NCBI GenBank assembly: GCA_900553305.1
Contig: USDI01000174.1
Location: forward strand, 1 to 5,072
Origin: an uncultured Lachnospiraceae bacterium
Lineage (GTDB): Bacteria > Bacillota > Clostridia > Lachnospirales > Lachnospiraceae
Length of the DNA: 5,072 bases
Reading direction: 5' to 3'
Shown here: piece by piece, positions 1 to 5,072 of the stretch
Layout of the letters: each line of letters begins with the position of its first letter
Numbering within the stretch: the first letter of the stretch is position 1
The notes under the pieces: generated by a model
What the model saw: the letters and a program-made list of their open reading frames with translations, nothing else
What the model was told of the DNA's origin: nothing
The model's database searches: none
Program-made: the position numbers and the translations under genes

Positions 1-48
1 TTTATAAGATTCAACTAGAAGCATATCTATTTTTATGCAAAATATTGC

Positions 49-77
49 TTGAAAATATAGTACCAATAGCATATTAT
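49..77 (+). promoter_or_regulatory. Candidate sigma-A promoter for the cps operon
   Basis: A TTGAAA hexamer (49-54) and a TATTAT hexamer (72-77) are separated by exactly 17 bases, each one mismatch from the vegetative consensus. Transcription would start near 84, giving a leader of about 50 bases before the cpsB start. The surroundings are strongly AT-rich, as expected of a clostridial promoter, but that also raises the chance of random matches. No other equally good pair was seen in the leader. Inferred to drive cpsB, cpsC, cpsD and probably the genes that follow. Confidence 0.55.
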
Positions 78-106
78 GTTATAGAAAGATATTAAGAATA
101 GCATAT
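65..106 (+). repeat. Direct repeat AATAGCATAT around the promoter
   Basis: The ten-base word AATAGCATAT occurs at 65-74 and 97-106, and a near copy, AGAAGCATAT, occurs at 17-26. The first exact copy overlaps the -10 box and the second lies just after the predicted transcription start. Such placement would suit an operator, but the words are AT-rich and could recur by chance. No transcription factor family is recognised. Confidence 0.35.
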
Positions 107-132
107 GTGTAAAAGAAAAAGGATGAAAAAAT

Positions 133-855
133 ATGGATCTTATTGATATTCATTCCCATATTTTGCCAGCGGTTGATGATGGTGCCAAGTCCATGGAGGA
201 GAGCCTTGAGATGCTACGAATAGCGAAGGAAAATGCTATTTGTACTATCATAGTTACACCTCATAATAAGCCTGGACGACACAACGTTCACACCCCCAGT
301 ATGAATGCCTATATGAAACAATTACAGGAGCAGATGAACCGGATCGGGCTTTCCATTGAACTGATCGGGGGAAACGAACTCTATTACCGGATGGAACTGG
401 CACAGGAGCTGCACGGTGGTGTGGCGCGGACAATGGCAGATTCACGGTATGTGCTGGTAGAGTTTGGACCGATGGTCGATTACGATTATCTGAGGAATGG
501 TGTCTATGATCTTTTGTCAGAAGGTTATTTTCCGATTATTGCGCATGTGGAACGGTATCAATGTCTGTCAGATCATGTTGATCGTATTGGGGATTTATCC
601 GGAATGGGTGCGTACATTCAGGTCAATGCGGGCAGCGTGATGGGAGATGTGGGATTTAAGATAAAGAATTTTACCCGGAAGCTCTTAAAACAGGAACTGG
701 TACATTTCGTTGCAACAGATGCCCACGATACGAAGAAGCGTGCACCGGAATTAAAGAAATGTGCGGATTATATAGCACGTAAGTACGGGCAGGGATATGC
801 CGAAGATATTTTCCAGAACAATCCGGAACATATCATCAGGGATGAAATTCTGTAG
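133..855 (+). CDS. cpsB: CpsB-type PHP-family protein-tyrosine phosphatase
   Basis: Manganese-dependent phosphatase that removes phosphate from the tyrosine kinase CpsD and so resets the capsule or EPS assembly cycle in the cytoplasm. The 240 residues match the usual CpsB length. PHP metal ligands are visible in order: DIHSHILP (His7, His9) followed by VDDG (Asp15/Asp16), TPH (His44), GNE (Glu82), the IIAHVERY block (His138, Glu140) and TDAH (Asp196, His198). There is no signal peptide or membrane segment. The start is ATG 133, preceded by AAAAAGGAT with AAGG about 10 bases upstream; the ATG at 123 is out of frame and soon stops. It is the first gene of the run and lies 32 bases before cpsC. 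The PHP motifs alone would also fit histidinol phosphatase, but the cpsC and cpsD neighbours decide for CpsB. Confidence 0.96.
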   Translation: MDLIDIHSHILPAVDDGAKSMEESLEMLRIAKENAICTIIVTPHNKPGRHNVHTPSMNAYMKQLQEQMNRIGLSIELIGGNELYYRMELAQELHGGVARTMADSRYVLVEFGPMVDYDYLRNGVYDLLSEGYFPIIAHVERYQCLSDHVDRIGDLSGMGAYIQVNAGSVMGDVGFKIKNFTRKLLKQELVHFVATDAHDTKKRAPELKKCADYIARKYGQGYAEDIFQNNPEHIIRDEIL

Positions 856-887
856 AGAAATAAATTGGAAACACGAAGGAGAACTTC

Positions 888-1622
888 ATGGAAAACCAGA
901 ATGAACGCGATGAAATTGAAATTGATCTTGTAGAACTGTTTTATGTTCTATGGGGACATGTGTGGCTGATTTTAAGTATCGGTCTTTTTTGCGCGCTTAG
1001 TTGTTTTGCGTTAAGCAGGTTTGTGATTGCCCCGACATATAAGTCTACCACGAAAATTTATATTTTGAATAAAAGTGACAGCGCTTCGGTGACTTACAGT
1101 GATGTGCAGCTGGGCACCCAGCTTACAAAGGACTATGCGGAACTGATTAACAGCCGTTATGTATTGGAGGCTGTAATCCAGGAGCTTAGCCTTAATATTG
1201 AATATAAGGATCTGCTTAAGAAGATTGATGTGGCAACACCGAGTGATACGCGAATTGTATCAATTACGGTAGAAGACCGGGATCCGGTACAGGCAATGAA
1301 TATAGCAAACTCTGTCCGGGAAAATGCAAGTACCCATATTCAGAATGTTATGGATATCGATGCGGTCAATGTTGCAGAGACCGCCAATATGCCGACAGAA
1401 AAGGCTTCTCCAAGTTGTTCCAAATGGACGCTGATCGGTGGACTGCTTGGCTGCCTTGTGGTGAGTGCAATTGTCCTGATCCGGTATCTTATGGATGATA
1501 CGATTAAATCTTCCGACGATATCGAGAAATATCTGGGATTGAGCACACTGGCGTTGATTCCCATGAAGGAAGAGGAAGCCGGTTCGAAGAAGAAAAAGAA
1601 GAAGTATAAGCAGAGCAGATAA
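888..1622 (+). CDS. cpsC: CpsC/Wzz-family chain-length determinant and kinase adaptor
   Basis: Membrane protein of the polysaccharide co-polymerase type. It sets polymer length and, in Firmicutes, activates the cytoplasmic kinase CpsD through its C-terminal end. The 244 residues show a Wzz N-terminal region (about 10-50) with a first membrane segment near 21-47. An extracytoplasmic part follows with a conserved-looking YKSTTKIYI strand and QLTKDYAELINSR helix. A Pro-containing stretch (MPTEKASPS, 168-176) leads into the second membrane segment near 180-202. The cytoplasmic tail has DDTIKSSDDIEKYLGL and ends IPMK, as in typical CpsC. Beyond that lies an extra lysine-rich end with six lysines in a row (234-239). 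The start ATG 888 has AAGGAG at 876-881 with a 6-base spacer. The gene ends 11 bases before the preferred cpsD start, so the two are likely translated together. Confidence 0.95.
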   Translation: MENQNERDEIEIDLVELFYVLWGHVWLILSIGLFCALSCFALSRFVIAPTYKSTTKIYILNKSDSASVTYSDVQLGTQLTKDYAELINSRYVLEAVIQELSLNIEYKDLLKKIDVATPSDTRIVSITVEDRDPVQAMNIANSVRENASTHIQNVMDIDAVNVAETANMPTEKASPSCSKWTLIGGLLGCLVVSAIVLIRYLMDDTIKSSDDIEKYLGLSTLALIPMKEEEAGSKKKKKKYKQSR

Positions 1623-1626
1623 GGAG
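1621..1626 (+). promoter_or_regulatory. Ribosome binding site deciding the cpsD start
   Basis: AAGGAG overlaps the last two bases of the cpsC stop codon. It lies only 1 base before ATG 1628 but 7 bases before ATG 1634 in the same frame. Normal spacing therefore favours initiation at 1634 and suggests translational coupling to cpsC. Confidence 0.75.
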
Positions 1627-1633
1627 AATGACC

Positions 1634-2536
1634 ATGGATGAATTAACCATGCAGCATGTATCTTTACGATTTGATAAATCTGAGGATTACCGAATTAAAG
1701 AAGCATTCAAAACATTGCGCACCAACATTGAATTCAGTGGCGCCGATTTGAAGGTAATCGCCGTAACCAGCTGTACTCCGAATGAAGGAAAAAGCTCGGT
1801 TGCCATGGAGCTTGCCAAGGCTTTTGCAGAGGCGGGAAAACGGACGCTGCTCATCGATGCCGATATGCGTAAGTCCGTATTAGTAGGGAGGTACAAAACA
1901 GGTGCCGTGCGCCTGGGTTTGACTCATATTTTGGTGGGACGGGAGAAACTGAGTGATGTGATCTGTAAAACAAACTTCCCCAAGTTATATATGATCTTTG
2001 CAGGCCCCGTTCCGCCTAACCCCAGTGAACTTCTGGGAGGGGAAAACTTCGAGACTCTTGTGAATAAAACGAAACAGTTGTTTGACTATGTTATCGTGGA
2101 TACGCCTCCGCTTGGAAGCGTCATTGATGCCGCGGTTGCTGCCAAGAAATGTGACGGGACGATCCTTGTTGTCGAGAATAATGCCGTCAGTTACAAATTT
2201 GTCCAGAATGTAAAGGCACAGCTGGATAAGTCCGGAAGCCGTATCCTGGGTGTGGTTCTGAATAAGGTAGATATGAGCACAAAGAGTTATGGCCATTACG
2301 GGAAATACTATGGAAAGTATTACGGTCAGTATGGGAACGAAGGCGGACATACGAAGGCAATAGATCTGAGCAGGCAGGGAGCGGAAGAAGCCGGAGCAGA
2401 AGCAGGAACGCGTGTTTCCAGAAAATTAACCGAGAAGCGTCCGATGGATTCGGCAGTAGAAGAAAGTGCAGAACTGGATCTGAATCTGGATGAGATACTG
2501 GATAGAGGTTCTGACTTAGAAGAGATAAATTTGTAG
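1634..2536 (+). CDS. cpsD: CpsD-type bacterial protein-tyrosine kinase (BY-kinase)
   Basis: Cytoplasmic autophosphorylating tyrosine kinase, partner of CpsC and substrate of CpsB, controlling capsule or EPS polymerisation and export. It is 300 residues from ATG 1634; an in-frame ATG at 1628 would add two residues but leaves a 1-base RBS spacer. Numbering from 1634, the sequence shows an N-terminal EAFKTLR (about 23-29, a Lys variant of the EX2RX2R oligomerisation motif). Walker A follows as SCTPNEGKSS (46-55), Walker A' as LLIDADMR (72-79) and Walker B as VIVDTPP (153-159). The tyrosine cluster YGHYGKYYGKYYGQYG is at 219-234 and has seven tyrosines. Usual CpsD proteins end soon after this cluster. 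Here about 65 further residues follow, rich in Glu and Asp and ending in a DLNLDEILDRGSDLEEINL-like acidic helix. The next gene begins 85 bases downstream. Confidence 0.95.
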   Translation: MDELTMQHVSLRFDKSEDYRIKEAFKTLRTNIEFSGADLKVIAVTSCTPNEGKSSVAMELAKAFAEAGKRTLLIDADMRKSVLVGRYKTGAVRLGLTHILVGREKLSDVICKTNFPKLYMIFAGPVPPNPSELLGGENFETLVNKTKQLFDYVIVDTPPLGSVIDAAVAAKKCDGTILVVENNAVSYKFVQNVKAQLDKSGSRILGVVLNKVDMSTKSYGHYGKYYGKYYGQYGNEGGHTKAIDLSRQGAEEAGAEAGTRVSRKLTEKRPMDSAVEESAELDLNLDEILDRGSDLEEINL

Positions 2537-2607
2537 TCTGAATCGATTTGAAAAGATGCACGAACAGTATATGCTGTCGGGAAAATTACAGCCGGAATAA
2601 ATGTGAC

Positions 2608-2613
2608 AGAGGA
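2608..2613 (+). promoter_or_regulatory. Ribosome binding site of the Ig-like membrane protein gene
   Basis: AGAGGA with an 8-base spacer before ATG 2622. It supports that start and shows the gene has its own initiation signal despite the 85-base gap after cpsD. No promoter or terminator was recognised in that gap, so readthrough from the cps promoter is the simplest view. Confidence 0.6.
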
Positions 2614-2621
2614 ATAAGAGT

Positions 2622-3536
2622 ATGAAAGACAGTGGAAAATGGGCAGTCGTTTTTACCGTTTTAAATATCATATTGATTGTGGCATGTGTGGTGCTGCTAC
2701 TTGGCAGAGACCGGAAAGCACCGGTGATCTCCTTTTCACAGAATGATTTGATCTATTATAGCGGAATCGACAATGAAAAACTACTCCAGGGTGTTACGGC
2801 TATGGACGCGAAGGACGGTGATGTATCAGACCGCATTGTTGTAGAGAAGATTGTGCAGAATAAGAATGAAAACCGCGCCGTTGTTTATTATGCGGTAACT
2901 GATCTTGATGGAAATGCGGCAAAAGCATCCAGAGTGTTTGAAGCAGTAAATGAATCAACCGGAAATGCCATGAAGGATATCGGAATGGCGGGTTTTGATG
3001 GTGATATGGATGAGGCACTTCCGAATGAGACAGAAGGAATGACGGCTGCAATTCCCGGAAATGAGGAAGAGCAGGAAACCGCGGGGGATATGCAGGAGGA
3101 ACAGGGAGAAGATGCACAGGAAGAGAGTTCTCCGTCGATGAGTCCTTCTCCGTCGGTATCACCAACACCGGATGCGGAGGATCAGCGCCGGAAGGAGCAG
3201 GAGGAAGCAGACCGGCAGGCACGGGAAGAGGAAGAACAAAGACAACAGGAGGAGGCCAGACGTAAAGCTGAGGAGGAAGCAGCGGCGAAGGCCGGCAATC
3301 CTAAAATTATTTTAAAGAATACAACCGTAAATACAACAGCAGGACAGCTTCCGGCATGGATTGATGCCATTGGAAGTTTTCAGGATGATAAAGATGGATA
3401 TGAAACGTTGTTCAGGAATCTGAAGGCATCTAAGTATGATGTCAATGCAAAGGGTGATCATGCGGTGACACTGACAACGACGGATTCCGATGGAAATGTG
3501 TCGGATCCGGTAAGTGTGACGGTGCATGTAAAGTGA
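2622..3536 (+). CDS. Membrane-anchored protein with two Ig-like (DUF5011-type) domains
   Basis: No named family is recognised for the whole 304-residue protein. A short basic N-terminus is followed by one membrane segment (about 7-28), so the rest is probably outside the cell. Domain 1 (about 33-108) has the DUF5011/bacterial Ig-like pattern: APVISF, then TAMDAKDGDVSDRI, then VYYAVTDLDGN and a final strand. An acidic low-complexity stretch (about 125-168) follows. Next come a Ser/Pro run (SSPSMSPSPSVSPTPD, 169-184) and a Glu/Arg/Gln/Ala-rich probable coiled coil (about 187-224). Domain 2 (about 227-304) ends LTTTDSDGN then VSVTVHVK, echoing the TDxDGN turn of domain 1. No LPXTG motif or catalytic residues are seen. 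Its place between cpsD and an LCP gene suggests a role at the wall in polymer assembly, anchoring or sensing; that is inference. A structural spacer or stalk protein is an alternative. Confidence 0.88.
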   Translation: MKDSGKWAVVFTVLNIILIVACVVLLLGRDRKAPVISFSQNDLIYYSGIDNEKLLQGVTAMDAKDGDVSDRIVVEKIVQNKNENRAVVYYAVTDLDGNAAKASRVFEAVNESTGNAMKDIGMAGFDGDMDEALPNETEGMTAAIPGNEEEQETAGDMQEEQGEDAQEESSPSMSPSPSVSPTPDAEDQRRKEQEEADRQAREEEEQRQQEEARRKAEEEAAAKAGNPKIILKNTTVNTTAGQLPAWIDAIGSFQDDKDGYETLFRNLKASKYDVNAKGDHAVTLTTTDSDGNVSDPVSVTVHVK

Positions 3537-3580
3537 TTTATTGGGTAGACAGTGAATGATGGACAACGAGTGGATGACGG

Positions 3581-3772
3581 ACGCTCAACCGAAGAATATC
3601 AACGCAGACACGCGGCGTTTCCTACTCGGCTCGTGCGTCGATTAACCGGCAGTCGCGCAAACTCGTCCTCCGGACTCAGACAGTGCGCTTGGTGCCGGTA
3701 ACTGGCACAAGCCTCCTGACGGAAGCCTTGCGAAATGTCTGCTTGTGATATTTCGCCGGTTGAGCTGAGCGT
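3581..3772. repeat. GC-rich structured intergenic element, possible dispersed repeat or RNA
   Basis: The ends pair with each other. ACGCTCA (3581-3587) is complementary to TGAGCGT (3766-3772), and ACCG (3588-3591) to CGGT (3757-3760), with a 5-base bulge. Further in, CGAA plus ATATCA (3590-3601, 2-base bulge) pairs with TGATATTTCG (3746-3755), and GCAGACA (3604-3610) with TGTCTGC (3736-3742). Nested inside are TCG and CAA (3653-3660) against TTGCGA (3728-3733), a small GTCC/GGAC hairpin (3665-3675), and a 9-bp hairpin GCTT-GTGCC/GGCAC-AAGC (3687-3712) with one bulge. The result is a long closing stem with a branched interior. GC content is about 57 percent against 34 percent just downstream. 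It resembles the non-coding palindromic elements dispersed in Lachnospiraceae genomes, by recollection only. Strand cannot be assigned because the pairing works on both. A mobile MITE-like element and a cis-acting RNA are both open. Confidence 0.6.
3687..3712. other. Internal hairpin of the structured element
   Basis: GCTT and GTGCC (3687-3690, 3692-3696) pair with GGCAC and AAGC (3704-3708, 3709-3712) around a 7-base loop, with G3691 bulged. It is the strongest local hairpin in the gap. It is not followed by a T-run on either strand, so it does not read as an intrinsic terminator. Confidence 0.6.
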
Positions 3773-3894
3773 GGAAGAATGGACTTAATGGAAGAAAAAA
3801 TGCCAGTTTAAGAATGATAGTTAGTGGATAGCAATTAATGAATAACAGAATGGTTCTTGGATGAAGAGTAAGATCATAAGAGTTCATCTGGGAT

Positions 3895-3900
3895 AAAGGG
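3895..3900 (+). promoter_or_regulatory. Ribosome binding site deciding the GTG start of the LCP gene
   Basis: AAAGGG lies 9 bases before GTG 3910. An in-frame TAA at 3901-3903 rules out any earlier start, and there is no in-frame ATG before the membrane segment, so GTG 3910 is the best supported start. GTG 3952 is a weaker in-frame alternative. Confidence 0.6.
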
Positions 3901-3909
3901 TAAAAAGTC

Positions 3910-5072
3910 GTGAATAATTTGCTGACAAATAAGAAAAACAGAAGAGACCGTGTGGCAAATTTGGAGAAGTCGCAGATTCTGGATCCGGAAAAGGTGAAGA
4001 GGGATCAGAAGCGCAGGAGGAAGGTTGTTGCGTTATCGGTACTTGCTGTGATTACGGGATTACTGGCAGCTGCATTTGCTGCGTTCCTGATTGTGGGAGC
4101 AGTCGGTAAGGCTAACCTGCACAGTAATGTGATTGCGGCACCAAAGCTTGAAAATGCGCCGGTAGTGGTAGAACTGCAGCCGACTGAGGAAGAAGCTACC
4201 AGCTGGAAAGAGGGCTGGGTGAAGTACAATGGTCAGATTTATGCATATAACGAGGATATTCTGACATTTCTTATTATGGGAATTGACAAGACGAAGGATG
4301 TGAAGGAAGTAGCCGAAGGAACGAATGGTGGACAGGCAGATGCATTGTTTCTGGTGGTATTGAATCCACACGATGATTCCTTAAGTGTCATTGGTATTAA
4401 CCGGAATACGATGACGGATATTTCTGTTTATGACGATAGCGGTGCTTTTGTAAATACGATCAAAGCGCAGATTGCCGTGCAGCACGGCTTTGGGAACGGC
4501 GTGGAAGAGAGCTGTGAGTATCAGGTAAATGCCGTGCAGCATCTGTTCTATGAGATGCCGGTTCATGGTTATGCAGCCATTAATATGAGTGCAATCGGAC
4601 CACTTACGGATATGGTGGGCGGTGTGGATGTTGTAGCACTGGAGGATATTAAGAGTGGCGGCGACACAGTAATTAAGGAGGGTGAGGAGGTTCATCTGGA
4701 AGGTGATCTTGCTTTTGCCTATATTCATAATCGTGATACAAAGCAGTTCGGATCGGCAGATAAGCGTCTGGAGAGACAGAAGCAGTTTATTACGACTTAT
4801 TTACAGAAGGTAAAGCAGAAAACAAAGGAGGACATTGGATTTCCAATTTCCGTATATCAGGCGATTGCTCCGCAGACCGTTACCAATCTGACGGTGGATG
4901 AGATGACCTATCTGGTATCCATAGCAAAGGATTATAGCTTCGATGAGAATTATCTCTATACCCTGAAGGGAGAAACAAAGCAGGGGGATGTATTTGAAGA
5001 GTTCTATGTGGATGAGACAGATTTATTTGAGTTGATTCTAAAGGTTTTCTATGAGCCGGTGAATTGTCTGTA
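3910..5072 (+). CDS. LytR-CpsA-Psr (LCP) family protein, 3' end cut by the window
   Basis: LCP enzymes transfer undecaprenyl-linked polymers such as capsule or teichoic acids onto peptidoglycan at the outer membrane face. The frame runs 387 codons from GTG 3910 to the edge. The final two bases are TA after Cys-Leu, so the stop codon may be only one base away. A basic cytoplasmic N-terminus (about 1-38) precedes one membrane segment (about 39-67) and a linker. The LCP core then shows FLIMGID (Asp126), GGQADALFLVVLNP (Asp144), GINRNT (Arg165), the IGPLTDMVGGVDVV block (about 229-242), LEGDLAFAYIHNRD (Arg275, Asp276) and DKRLERQKQF (Arg286, Arg289, Gln290). The usual PRD triplet reads NRN here, with the arginine kept. 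A region of about 90 residues follows the core. In many capsule loci the LCP gene (cpsA) comes first; here it comes after cpsBCD. It was easy to miss because it starts with GTG and runs off the window. Confidence 0.94.
   Translation, partial: MNNLLTNKKNRRDRVANLEKSQILDPEKVKRDQKRRRKVVALSVLAVITGLLAAAFAAFLIVGAVGKANLHSNVIAAPKLENAPVVVELQPTEEEATSWKEGWVKYNGQIYAYNEDILTFLIMGIDKTKDVKEVAEGTNGGQADALFLVVLNPHDDSLSVIGINRNTMTDISVYDDSGAFVNTIKAQIAVQHGFGNGVEESCEYQVNAVQHLFYEMPVHGYAAINMSAIGPLTDMVGGVDVVALEDIKSGGDTVIKEGEEVHLEGDLAFAYIHNRDTKQFGSADKRLERQKQFITTYLQKVKQKTKEDIGFPISVYQAIAPQTVTNLTVDEMTYLVSIAKDYSFDENYLYTLKGETKQGDVFEEFYVDETDLFELILKVFYEPVNCL

Larger units (their letters stand above)
3537..3909. other. Intergenic region of 373 bases without a credible gene
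   Basis: Three parts can be told apart. Positions 3537-3580 are ordinary sequence, about 45 percent GC. Positions 3581-3772 are a GC-rich (about 57 percent) structured element listed separately. Positions 3773-3909 are AT-rich (about 34 percent GC in 3773-3900) and contain only the LCP ribosome binding site near the end. No T-run follows any hairpin, so no rho-independent terminator is called. No convincing promoter for the LCP gene was found. Confidence 0.8.

Noticed and set aside
21..38. GCATA / TATGC inverted repeat with an 8-base loop, as a terminator of an upstream gene
   Set aside because: The stem is only 5 AT-rich base pairs, the T-run sits in the loop and not after the stem, and no upstream gene is visible.
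2556..2600. 14-codon frame MHEQYMLSGKLQPE as a small gene
   Set aside because: No ribosome binding site at a useful distance and too short to judge; kept only as a possible cpsD frameshift remnant.
3556..3645. Forward 29-codon frame starting ATG ATG GAC, with the same frame open again to 3768 after one TAA
   Set aside because: The upstream ribosome binding site is weak and most of the frame is the paired element; openness on both strands reflects composition, not coding. A degraded gene cannot be fully excluded.
3687..3712. Strong hairpin as an intrinsic terminator after the Ig-like gene
   Set aside because: It is followed by GC-rich sequence and no run of T on either strand.
3569..3829. 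AGTGGAT at 3569-3575 and 3823-3829 as a target-site duplication around the element
   Set aside because: The second copy is about 50 bases beyond the paired end of the element, so the two do not flank it as a duplication should.
3846..3874. TAAGAT (3869-3874) as a -10 box for the LCP gene
   Set aside because: Only four of six bases match and no -35 hexamer lies at the right distance.
3642..3887. Reverse-strand open frame of 81 codons across the structured element
   Set aside because: It lies mostly within the self-complementary element, has no membrane or domain logic and no convincing ribosome binding site. It looks like the spurious small hypothetical protein such repeats often produce.
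4005..4728. Three reverse-strand open frames opposite the LCP gene
   Set aside because: They are antisense to a frame with clear LCP motifs and show no recognisable domains.

Overview
The window looks like the regulatory end of a capsule or exopolysaccharide cluster from a Gram-positive, low-to-mid GC bacterium of the Clostridia. Lachnospiraceae are my best guess. The evidence is the CpsB/CpsC/CpsD phosphoregulatory set in its Firmicutes form, with a PHP-type phosphatase and with kinase and Wzz-like adaptor as separate proteins. AGGAG-like ribosome binding sites precede every gene and gut-clostridial style codon use runs throughout. The genus cannot be fixed from the sequence alone. All genes are on the + strand.

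Layout. Positions 1-132 are an AT-rich leader with a good sigma-A type promoter (TTGAAA, 17 bases, TATTAT) and a repeated AATAGCATAT motif. Then come cpsB (133-855, PHP-family protein-tyrosine phosphatase), cpsC (888-1622, Wzz-like chain-length and kinase-activating membrane protein) and cpsD (1634-2536, bacterial tyrosine kinase with a tyrosine cluster and an unusual acidic C-terminal tail). Next is an unnamed single-pass membrane protein (2622-3536) with two Ig-like DUF5011-type domains separated by an acidic, Ser/Pro-rich and coiled-coil linker. A 373-base gap (3537-3909) follows. It holds a GC-rich, highly base-paired element of about 190 bases that looks like a dispersed repeat or structured RNA. 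The last gene is a LytR-CpsA-Psr (LCP) family protein starting at GTG 3910; the window ends inside it, probably within its stop codon.

How the parts fit. In this family of systems CpsC recruits and activates CpsD, CpsD autophosphorylates on its C-terminal tyrosines, CpsB removes the phosphates, and the cycle tunes polymer length and export. LCP enzymes attach the finished polymer from its undecaprenyl carrier to peptidoglycan. The Ig-like protein sits between these two functions and is probably outside the membrane, so it may help assembly or retention of the polymer at the wall, but this is inference from position. No glycosyltransferase, flippase or polymerase gene lies in the window; they would be expected downstream.

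The least explained items are the structured intergenic element, the two-domain Ig-like protein, and the long acidic tail on CpsD facing a lysine-rich tail on CpsC.
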